Assembly: GCA_945888625.1 (NCBI GenBank)
Contig: CAMDAH010000001.1
Span: forward strand, 62,001-126,000
Direction: 5' to 3'
Source: Chryseobacterium gleum
GTDB taxonomy: Bacteria; Bacteroidota; Bacteroidia; Flavobacteriales_D; Crocinitomicaceae
DNA length: 64,000 nt
This document shows, piece after piece, positions 8,563-15,798 of this stretch; positions within the stretch are counted from its first letter, which is position 1; each line of letters starts with the position of its first letter. The notes under the pieces were generated by a model, which made no database searches, had not been told where the DNA came from, and saw only the letters and a program-made list of their open reading frames with translations. The position numbers were made by a program, and so were the translations under genes.

Positions 8563-10368
8563 ATGAAAAAAAACTTACTTACAGCTTCAGCGTTATTGTT
8601 AACCTTAGCCGTTTCTGCTCAGAAACAACCAAGATTGCTAACGTTCCAAGATTTGTTAGCGAAACCAGCAACAACTCTTGAAAAACCAAGTACTGAAAAA
8701 ACATTAGGCGTAACATTATGGTCTGATAATTTTTCAAACCCTGCCAATTGGGTTATTGATAACAATGGTCAAACCGCTCCTCAATTCGGATGGGACATTA
8801 GCGCAACCGCCGAAGGTTGGTGGGATCCAAACGGCATAAACTCAACATCGGGGGGATCGTATGCAGAATTGTCGAATGGTGACCCAACAGCAAGTCCTGC
8901 AACGCAAGCGCTTAATGTGGTGTACACAATGACAACCGCATCACCGATTAATATTACAGCTTTGGGTGGTACTAACCAAGTTAGTATTCAATTCCAACAA
9001 TATGGTGCTCGTTTCAATGACCTACAAGAAGTGCAAATAAGCACCAACGGTACGACATGGACGACAGTTTCTGATAACCTGAACGAGTCGGTATTATCTG
9101 CTGCAGGAGGCTCTGCATATTCTAATCCAGATAATAAATCTATTAATTTAGCAACGATTCTTCCAGCAAGCCCATCTCCTATATGGATTCGGTTTAGTTG
9201 GACAACCAATTATCCAGCATCAGCAACCAATCCAAATGTTTGGATTACCTATGGTTGGTATATTGATGATGTTAAATTGGTAACTAATCCAACAAATGAC
9301 CTTAGCGTAACTGATAAATATTGGGGTACAGCAGGGTTAAATTATTATCAAATACCAATCACACAAACTGCTCCTATAGATTTTGAAGCAGAAGTTTTCA
9401 ATGGCGGTATAAATAGCCAAACAAATGTTAAGTTGAATATTAATGTAAATACGGGGCAATTTGTAGGAAGTAGTGCACCGGCAACTATTACGTCGCTTGA
9501 TACAACAATCCTTACCGTAAGCACTCCTTTTACGCCGCCAGCTATTGGCTCTTATTCTGTTTTACAAACAATTACTGCTGACTCTACAGATGATGTACCA
9601 ACAAATAATGCCATTTCAAATATAGCATTTAGCGTAGGGAATTATATTTATGCACGTGATAATGGAACAGCAGCCGGGTCAACATCTAACGGTACAGATG
9701 GCTTTGAGGTCGGCAATTTATTCGATATTTGGGCCGACCAAACGCTGAAAGGAATTAATGTACGCTTATTGGGAGGCGCTTCAGGCACCACTGTAGGAAC
9801 TGAGATTTTCGTAAAATTGTATTCCATAGACGCAACAACAGGTGATTTTGTTTTTGAATCAGAGTCAGATCCTTTCGTTGTAGGCGCAACAAACTTAAAT
9901 ACTAACTTGGTAGTTCCTTTAAACACGCCAGTTAACATGCTAATGAACAACACTTATTTAGCAGTTGTTGGCTGTTATGCTTCCGGTCTTAAAGTTGTAA
10001 ATGCAGGTACATCAGAAGTACAAACATCATTTTTCTTAGACATGTTGGATAACACGTGGTATTACCAAACAGGAACCCCATATGTTCGATTGAATTTTGA
10101 TCCAGTAATTGGTATTAATGAATTAAACGATGATATTCAAGCATCTGTATATCCTAATCCTACTTCTACTACCTTGAATGTTTCATTAAATGTTACTGGT
10201 ACGGCCTTGGTTTCGGTTCGTGACTTAACAGGAAAAGAGATAATTGCTCCACAAGGATTTGCTGCAGGAACATCTACTATTGATGTAAGTAAGTTATCAG
10301 CGGGAATGTACGTTGTTAGCATTGCTACCGAAACAGGAATGACTACAAAGAAATTCATGAAGAAATAA
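8563..10368 (+). CDS. T9SS type A cargo protein with a choice-of-anchor-like N-terminal domain
   Basis: Secreted protein of 601 residues. Signal peptide at residues 1-19 (Lys-rich start, hydrophobic core, VSAQ cleavage). The first domain (about 50-240) has the beta-sandwich pattern of choice-of-anchor J / MAM-like domains: TLWSDNFSNPANWVIDN near the start and YGWYIDDVKLV at the end. A CARDB-like beta domain follows (about 245-360), then another beta-rich region. The last about 75 residues are a T9SS type A sorting domain: ASVYPNPTSTTLNVS, VRDLTGKEI, and the final GMYVVSIATETG with KKFMKK. So the protein is exported by Sec, then taken across the outer membrane by T9SS and attached or released. 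No catalytic motif was seen. A strong hairpin terminator follows directly. Confidence 0.85.
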   Translation: MKKNLLTASALLLTLAVSAQKQPRLLTFQDLLAKPATTLEKPSTEKTLGVTLWSDNFSNPANWVIDNNGQTAPQFGWDISATAEGWWDPNGINSTSGGSYAELSNGDPTASPATQALNVVYTMTTASPINITALGGTNQVSIQFQQYGARFNDLQEVQISTNGTTWTTVSDNLNESVLSAAGGSAYSNPDNKSINLATILPASPSPIWIRFSWTTNYPASATNPNVWITYGWYIDDVKLVTNPTNDLSVTDKYWGTAGLNYYQIPITQTAPIDFEAEVFNGGINSQTNVKLNINVNTGQFVGSSAPATITSLDTTILTVSTPFTPPAIGSYSVLQTITADSTDDVPTNNAISNIAFSVGNYIYARDNGTAAGSTSNGTDGFEVGNLFDIWADQTLKGINVRLLGGASGTTVGTEIFVKLYSIDATTGDFVFESESDPFVVGATNLNTNLVVPLNTPVNMLMNNTYLAVVGCYASGLKVVNAGTSEVQTSFFLDMLDNTWYYQTGTPYVRLNFDPVIGINELNDDIQASVYPNPTSTTLNVSLNVTGTALVSVRDLTGKEIIAPQGFAAGTSTIDVSKLSAGMYVVSIATETGMTTKKFMKK

Positions 10369-10388
10369 AAGATAATAAGTCATTATTT

Positions 10389-10419
10389 AAGGCCGGTTAA
10401 TTCCGGCCTTTTTTGTTTT
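10389..10419 (+). terminator. Intrinsic terminator after the T9SS cargo gene
   Basis: An 8-bp perfect stem (AAGGCCGG / CCGGCCTT) with a TTAATT loop, followed by a T-rich run. It lies 20 bases after the stop at 10368. It also argues that the next gene starts at the ATG at 10425, since an upstream TTG at 10413 would lie within the terminator tail. Confidence 0.85.
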
Positions 10420-10424
10420 ATAGA

Positions 10425-10859
10425 ATGGGCACATTTGAATTAGGGTATTTAGGGTTATTTATCACCTGCTTTTTAGCAGCGACGATTATTCCGATAGCTT
10501 CTGAAGTATTCTTAATAGCGATGCTTTCTGCAGGATACGACCCTTTAATATCTCTGTTTGTTTCCACAACTGGGAATACCCTTGGAGGGTATTTAAATTT
10601 TGGAATTGGATATGTTGGAAAAACGGAATGGTTAAAAAGGCTTCGTGTGAAACAAACTACCATAGATTCCTGGAAAGGAGGAATACAAAAATATGGTTCG
10701 TGGTTGGCCTTACTTTCTTGGTTGCCATTTATTGGTGATGTGATAGGAATTGCCTTGGGATTTTTTAAGGCCTCCGTGTTTTGGTCACTTCTTTTTATGT
10801 TGATTGGAAAGTTTCTAAGGTATTTATGTATAGTAATCTTTTATCTATATGTTAACTAG
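10425..10859 (+). CDS. YqaA-type VTT/DedA-like membrane protein
   Basis: Small membrane protein of 144 residues with the YqaA pattern: hydrophobic segments at about 5-30, 38-60, 88-110 and 115-140, and the conserved G-x-x-x-N/G signature in TTGNTLGGYLNFGIGY followed by WLPFIGDVIGIALGFFK. The family belongs to the VTT (SNARE-associated/DedA) superfamily; some DedA members flip undecaprenyl phosphate, but YqaA itself has no assigned activity. The ATG at 10425 was chosen because an upstream TTG lies in the terminator of the previous gene. It overlaps the next gene by 11 bases, so the two are co-transcribed and the neighbour is also a membrane envelope protein. Confidence 0.8.
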   Translation: MGTFELGYLGLFITCFLAATIIPIASEVFLIAMLSAGYDPLISLFVSTTGNTLGGYLNFGIGYVGKTEWLKRLRVKQTTIDSWKGGIQKYGSWLALLSWLPFIGDVIGIALGFFKASVFWSLLFMLIGKFLRYLCIVIFYLYVN

Positions 10860-12558
10860 TCAATTTTTATTAAAGGGCGTTTTGTTTTTAAGTGTTTTGG
10901 TCTGCACGCTATTTCAGGTTGCAACAATTGAGCCCTATGCTACAGGCGATGGAATAGAATATACATTAACGACAGAAGCATTTTATCGACATGGTTCCGC
11001 TTCTATTCGTGAAAGTGATGCTAGAGACTTTAAAACAGCATATATCCGCCACAAGGCTTGGAGTGAAAATTATAAAGCACCCGCATTTGATACGATACAC
11101 GCCTTTTTAAAAAACTCAAAGGCACGTGAATACGGAGGGTTTTATCGAACAAAAAACGGTCAAAATTTCGGTTATCATTTTTCTTTTTATTCCCTAATCA
11201 ATACTCCGGCGAGATGGCTAACTACCATCTTAGACATTAATCCACAATACACCTTTCAAATCACCAATTTTTTCCTTATAGGTATAACTTCTTTTTTACT
11301 TCTTTTTTATTTTAAATTAGAAACTTGGCAATCTATCGGCTTGGTTTTGTTGGCTAATTTTTCTGCTGTATTTTACTATATAGCTTGGTCACATCCAGAA
11401 ATAATGACGGTTGTTCTTGTACTTCTTTCCCTGTTATTTCAAAGGGAAAAGAAATATGTATGGTCGATTTTGTTAATGACCCTCGCTAGTTTACAAAATC
11501 AACCGCTATTAATTTTGTTGATTTGGCTAGTAATTTCAGCTGGATTTAAGGAAAAATGGAGAATAAAAAATTGGATTAGAATTTCGTATCCAGCATTTCT
11601 TTTCTTGCTACCAGGTGCCTTTTATTTTTATTATTTTGGGACGACTAATCTCATAAAAGATGCTGGATATTTAGCGGTTTCAAACGTTACTTATACCCGA
11701 TTTTTAGGGTTTTTTATTGATTTAAATCAGGGAATGATACTGAGCTTGAATTTGCTTTTAGTAGTATATATAATACTAATTGTAAAACGTTATTGGAAGG
11801 TGTTCGCCCATCAATTAAAATTGTGTCAAGACGACTTTCTCCCCCCCCTTATTCTACTATTAACCTTTATTGTTTGCATGATGAGCAATTGGAATCACGG
11901 TATGGCAATTGTGAATCGCTATGCAATTTGGATAGGAATAATCGTTGTTTATCATAGTATTGAGTTGTTAAGTGATTACAGATTAAGGTTAAAATCAAGT
12001 GTAATTTGTGTTGTTTTCGCTTTGCAATGTTTATTTATAAAAATTCACAATCCATATAATAAGTTTGATTGGTGCAACATCGACCACTTGCCTTTTGCTA
12101 AATGGGCACTTATGAATTACCCTCATCTCTACAATCCAGACCCCCAAATTTTTATTGCAAGAACCAGCAAGATATTTGATTTTTCCAAAAACAATTCTCC
12201 TGTGTTTTACACAAAGAAAGAAAAGGGAAGTGTTGAAGTGTTAAAAGTAGCGGTTCATGAAGATGGCTTAACTGCTTTAAAGAATTATAGCTTAACGTTA
12301 AATCAAATAAACAATATAAAAACCCATTCATCTCCAATAGCACACTGGTATTATATAAATGATATTTACGTACTCAAAAAAATTAATTTGGATCAATTAA
12401 AATCGATTGGGGCAAAAAAAGAAATAGACCGAATTAAAAAAGCGATTTACAATAGTCCTCAATGGATAAATGAAATAACAAAGAAAGCAAAGCTTAAAAA
12501 CATAAGTGTGGAGGAGCAAATAAATGCGGATGCTCTTTATGTTTATCAGAATGAGTGA
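10849..12558 (+). CDS. Multi-pass membrane protein, GT-C glycosyltransferase-like
   Basis: 569 residues with about 10 hydrophobic segments between residues 1 and 400, then a soluble C-terminal part of about 160 residues. The first periplasmic loop carries acidic residues after the first segment (ATGDGIEYTLTTEAF), as in GT-C enzymes, which use polyprenyl-phosphate-linked sugars as donors. I recognise no closer family. It overlaps the YqaA-like gene by 11 bases and converges on the HAD gene (12559). A run of eight C at 11841-11848 encodes Leu-Pro-Pro-Leu inside the membrane domain; such a run is rare in this AT-rich window and could slip. The GT-C assignment is inferred from topology and loop residues. 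Confidence 0.65.
   Translation: MLTSQFLLKGVLFLSVLVCTLFQVATIEPYATGDGIEYTLTTEAFYRHGSASIRESDARDFKTAYIRHKAWSENYKAPAFDTIHAFLKNSKAREYGGFYRTKNGQNFGYHFSFYSLINTPARWLTTILDINPQYTFQITNFFLIGITSFLLLFYFKLETWQSIGLVLLANFSAVFYYIAWSHPEIMTVVLVLLSLLFQREKKYVWSILLMTLASLQNQPLLILLIWLVISAGFKEKWRIKNWIRISYPAFLFLLPGAFYFYYFGTTNLIKDAGYLAVSNVTYTRFLGFFIDLNQGMILSLNLLLVVYIILIVKRYWKVFAHQLKLCQDDFLPPLILLLTFIVCMMSNWNHGMAIVNRYAIWIGIIVVYHSIELLSDYRLRLKSSVICVVFALQCLFIKIHNPYNKFDWCNIDHLPFAKWALMNYPHLYNPDPQIFIARTSKIFDFSKNNSPVFYTKKEKGSVEVLKVAVHEDGLTALKNYSLTLNQINNIKTHSSPIAHWYYINDIYVLKKINLDQLKSIGAKKEIDRIKKAIYNSPQWINEITKKAKLKNISVEEQINADALYVYQNE
11841..11848 (+). repeat. C8 homopolymer inside a membrane glycosyltransferase-like gene
   Basis: Eight consecutive C bases within codons for Leu-Pro-Pro-Leu. 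It is the longest C or G run I noticed in the window. A gain or loss of one base would frameshift the protein at about residue 332. Confidence 0.9.
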
Positions 12559-13173
12559 TCACTTTTGAAGAAAAGGAATTAATCTCCCCTTTTTATCCAC
12601 CCAACAGCCATTTTTAGCCATTTTTAAAAGCTCATCATCGTCTTTATTGTCACTATAAGCAGCAATTAGTTTAAAATCCGGAAACGCCTGCTTAATTCGC
12701 TTTAATTTTTCTTGCCCTCGGCAATTTATTAGCAAACTATACTTGTTATTTAACACATTTAGTTCACTGCCAAGAACAGTATCAACTCCTAGTGATAAGC
12801 AGAAGGTTTTAATGAATAATTCAGGAGACGCTGATACCACTACGACATGTGCTCCATCCTTTTTTAAGCGCGAAATTTCTAGAACCAAATTGGCATGAAC
12901 AAGGCTCTTTTTTTCTTCCCAAAACGAGTTTAATAACCCGGTTATTTGCTCGTCATTAGCGCGATTAAGAAATTGAATAAAGGTGGATTTAAATTGAGTT
13001 GTTGTGAGCAGTTTAAGCCGCCAAAGCAACCAATAGGTAAGTTGAATTAGTAAATAATAAGATCTTAACGGCTTTTTTCGATAAAAATACCAGCAGAAAT
13101 CTTTAGTTGCATCACCCTTATAGATTGTACCATCAAAATCAAAAACGGCAATCTTGGTGGTGTTATTTGACAT
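12559..13173 (-). CDS. HAD-IB family phosphatase
   Basis: HAD superfamily subclass IB hydrolase of 204 residues. Motif I is FDFDGTIYKGD (nucleophile Asp and general acid Asp), motif II is VVSASPE, and motif III/IV is the Lys in EKLKRI and YSDNKDDDELL. A hydrophobic insert (about residues 35-60) may form a membrane-near cap. The family contains SerB-like phosphatases. It overlaps the UbiA-type gene by 11 bases. In other bacteria a phosphatase works with phosphoribosyl-polyprenol synthase to remove the 5-phosphate, and UbiA-HAD pairs or fusions are known, so that is the likely substrate here, by inference. The direction of the operon is GT-C gene, UbiA gene, HAD gene. Confidence 0.8.
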   Translation of the reverse strand: MSNNTTKIAVFDFDGTIYKGDATKDFCWYFYRKKPLRSYYLLIQLTYWLLWRLKLLTTTQFKSTFIQFLNRANDEQITGLLNSFWEEKKSLVHANLVLEISRLKKDGAHVVVVSASPELFIKTFCLSLGVDTVLGSELNVLNNKYSLLINCRGQEKLKRIKQAFPDFKLIAAYSDNKDDDELLKMAKNGCWVDKKGRLIPFLQK

Positions 13174-14044
13174 ATAAAAGCAGGAATAAACTGATTAGCC
13201 AAGCCAGAAGGATTAGTTGTGTAAACCGGTCTTTAAATAAAAGCGTTGTAGGGTCACCTTCTCCTTCAAACTCCTTCCCCTCCGATAATTGTACAAACCG
13301 AAAGACGCCAATTACGACAAATACAGAGGTGTAAATAAGTGAATTAGTTTTTAATAGAAAAGTAACTTTTGGGTCGATCGAATAAAGAATATAAGCGGTG
13401 ATGGTAATTGTTGCAGCAATCAAGATCAGCTTATCCAAAAAGCCTTCAGAATAATACTTAAGCACCTTGCGATGGGCAGCGGCATTTGTCCCCAACACCA
13501 CTAACTCTGCACGTCTTTTTACTAGAACCAATAACAAGGATAGAAAAAAGGTAACCACTAAAATCCAATTGGAAGGGGCAACATTTATAACAAAACAACC
13601 AGCCAATACCCGCAGCACAAAATTTATAGCGACCACAAAAAGCTCTATTAAATGAATGTTTTTCAGCACCAATACATAGGCAATGTTTAAAAATAAATAG
13701 CATAAAATTATGTAGCTAAAAAACACACTAATGCCAAAGCTAAATACAAGTCCAAAAGATACGGCCAAGCAGCCAACCCCAATCATCAGGGCTAATCGGG
13801 AGGAAATTTTTCCCGAGGGAATAGGTCTATTTTTCTTACGAGGATGTAGCGCATCTGCTTTAGCATCTAACACATCATTAATGATATAGATAAAAGAGCT
13901 ACAAAAGGAAAAAGAGAAGAATGCGATGACCACGGAAATAAATTGGTCTTGTTCTAATAGTTTGAGCGCGAAGACTAAGGGAAGAAAAAGGAACCCGTTT
14001 TTCACCCAGCTTTTAATACGAAGCAAATCAAAATACATTTTCAT
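13163..14044 (-). CDS. UbiA-type prenyltransferase, polyprenyl-phosphate phosphoribosyltransferase-like
   Basis: UbiA superfamily protein with eight or nine hydrophobic segments. The first Asp-rich motif reads YIINDVLDAKADALHPRKKNRPIPSG (split here as NDVLDAKAD and HPRKKNRPIPSG), the form typical of decaprenyl-phosphate phosphoribosyltransferase, which joins PRPP to a polyprenyl phosphate. A second acidic motif is less clear (YSEGFLDKL). The start at 14044 is an ATG sharing bases with the TGA of the upstream gene (ATGA overlap); an earlier in-frame start at 14065 would add seven residues. It sits between a GT-C-like protein and a HAD phosphatase, which suggests production and use of a polyprenyl-phosphate pentose. 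Menaquinone or heme-type prenyltransferase is less likely given the motif. Confidence 0.75.
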   Translation of the reverse strand: MKMYFDLLRIKSWVKNGFLFLPLVFALKLLEQDQFISVVIAFFSFSFCSSFIYIINDVLDAKADALHPRKKNRPIPSGKISSRLALMIGVGCLAVSFGLVFSFGISVFFSYIILCYLFLNIAYVLVLKNIHLIELFVVAINFVLRVLAGCFVINVAPSNWILVVTFFLSLLLVLVKRRAELVVLGTNAAAHRKVLKYYSEGFLDKLILIAATITITAYILYSIDPKVTFLLKTNSLIYTSVFVVIGVFRFVQLSEGKEFEGEGDPTTLLFKDRFTQLILLAWLISLFLLLYVK

Positions 14045-15702
14045 TCTACAAAGGTATAAAGCCAACCCGTAACATCGTCACCTTTAAAACTTTTAAGTGT
14101 GTCTTGCGGCGTTGATGGTTGAGCGAACTGGAGCAAATTGCGTTCTTCTAGTTTGACACCAAAAGACATCATCCAACCTTTTTTAAGGTGGTATGGCTTG
14201 TTTTTCAAAGCCGCAAAACTTTTATTCAATAAAGCGGTCTTCTCTGTATTCCATTGATAGTATTGAATGTGTGCAAACATAAAACTGACAGAAAAACCCA
14301 CCAACAACAAATGTCCATAGAATTTAATCAGCCAATATTTACTAAGTAAAACAGGCATAATCACTAAGATGTAAATAAAAAGAAGTTGCGGTACATACCG
14401 ATAATTCCAACATTCCGGCTGAATAACACAAGAGGTAGCAAGTCCAAAAAACAGGACGTAAATCCACAATTTTCGATAAAAAAGGAAGGAAAGTAAAAAA
14501 AGGGGCAACAACAAGATTAATAATTCTGCTTGTAAGGGGCCTAGCGCGCTCATTTCTACTGGTTGATGATTCCGATAATAGGGAAGGCTCGCTTTAATCA
14601 CATTACTCGAAAATAATTTTTTAGGAATGGAGGAATGTGTTTTCGGCGCCGTATAATTGGGTAAAGCAAAACTGGCTAAATAAAACTTTTCAAAACGGTT
14701 CTTCCCAAAAAAGTTCATAGGATATTGTGCCGCAGCGATTTCTTTTCCTTCATTGTTTTTACCCATAATGGGATAAAAAGGGTGCCCATGCTGAATAATG
14801 TTTCTAGGATAGGTGCAATAACCAAAAAGAAAGATGGCAACCGTCATGATCACCGAAAGTTTAAGTACCATCTTTAAGGCCTTCCCCCGATCCTTCCAAA
14901 GCACCCACGAAAATGCAAAAAACAAAAATACCAGGGAATAAATAAGCCCAGTAAACTTTATGTTAATAAAGTAGATCAGACAAAGGCTTAACAATACTAA
15001 TGGCACTTTTTCTTCGAAATTAGTTATCCAATCACAGATAAAATAGAGCGTTAGCAAGGTAAAAACAGCGAATTGTCCATCTACATAAAAACTAAGTGAT
15101 TGTCCTACTACCACGGGGGAGAAAGTGATAACAAAGGAGAGTAAGCTAGCACTAACTACTGATAACGAGAACCATCTCAGCGTGAAATGTACAGAAAGAA
15201 AAAAAGAAGCACCCAAAAGAACTAACTGGTAAAACTTAGCATATTCAATCGCTCCGCTTGTTGCATAAACGCAGGCGCTAATTGTCCAGGGCGCTTTGGG
15301 GTAGCAATTGATATAATTAGCATTTTGTCCAGAGGCAATTTCGTCTAAAATCGGCTGGTCGTAAAAAGGATTCCAACCATTTTTTAATAAAATAATAGCG
15401 TCTTGATGGTACCATTGACCATCAAAAGAAAAGTCATAAAAGTGCCCACTAATGGTAAACAAAATGGCACAAAGCCCCACCGCGAAAACTAAAATTCCCC
15501 AAAATGTTTGTTTCTTATAACCTTCTGAATTTAATAAAAGGTAAAAAATCACTGCAGCAATGAACGCGGAAAAAGGGAAGAGAACGGCATTAATATCAAA
15601 TCCAATCATCAACCACACGGTGGCAATAATAAAAAGAGTCACCGGAAAAAGAAACAAAAGCAGACCTATTCCGTACGCAATGTGTTGAACTTTATTTTTC
15701 AT
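14041..15702 (-). CDS. Multi-pass membrane protein, GT-C glycosyltransferase-like
   Basis: 553 residues with about 11-12 hydrophobic segments. After the second or third segment, a periplasmic loop carries FSFDGQWYHQDAIILLKNGW, with two acidic residues spaced as in GT-C active sites; further extracellular pieces include a Pro- and Asn-rich loop (about 110-130) and a long loop around residues 300-370. I do not recognise a named family. It starts an operon with the UbiA-type and HAD genes, so a glycosyl donor on a polyprenyl phosphate is a reasonable guess. It diverges from porZ across a 96-base gap. The assignment rests on topology and context only. Confidence 0.65.
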   Translation of the reverse strand: MKNKVQHIAYGIGLLLFLFPVTLFIIATVWLMIGFDINAVLFPFSAFIAAVIFYLLLNSEGYKKQTFWGILVFAVGLCAILFTISGHFYDFSFDGQWYHQDAIILLKNGWNPFYDQPILDEIASGQNANYINCYPKAPWTISACVYATSGAIEYAKFYQLVLLGASFFLSVHFTLRWFSLSVVSASLLSFVITFSPVVVGQSLSFYVDGQFAVFTLLTLYFICDWITNFEEKVPLVLLSLCLIYFINIKFTGLIYSLVFLFFAFSWVLWKDRGKALKMVLKLSVIMTVAIFLFGYCTYPRNIIQHGHPFYPIMGKNNEGKEIAAAQYPMNFFGKNRFEKFYLASFALPNYTAPKTHSSIPKKLFSSNVIKASLPYYRNHQPVEMSALGPLQAELLILLLPLFLLSFLFYRKLWIYVLFFGLATSCVIQPECWNYRYVPQLLFIYILVIMPVLLSKYWLIKFYGHLLLVGFSVSFMFAHIQYYQWNTEKTALLNKSFAALKNKPYHLKKGWMMSFGVKLEERNLLQFAQPSTPQDTLKSFKGDDVTGWLYTFVE

Positions 15703-15752
15703 TTAATAAAATGGAAAGTTAAAGTTAATTAGTTTAATAGCGCTGTTCCTAT

Positions 15753-15760
15753 TACTTTTG
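15753..15760 (+). promoter_or_regulatory. Candidate -7 element (TACTTTTG) for porZ
   Basis: Exact TAnnTTTG match 38 bases before the ATG at 15799, in the divergent gap. About 19 bases upstream the sequence is T-rich but has no exact TTG. Confidence 0.4.
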
Positions 15761-15798
15761 TTAGGTAATAGGAGAAATAAAGAACCATAAATTACGTT

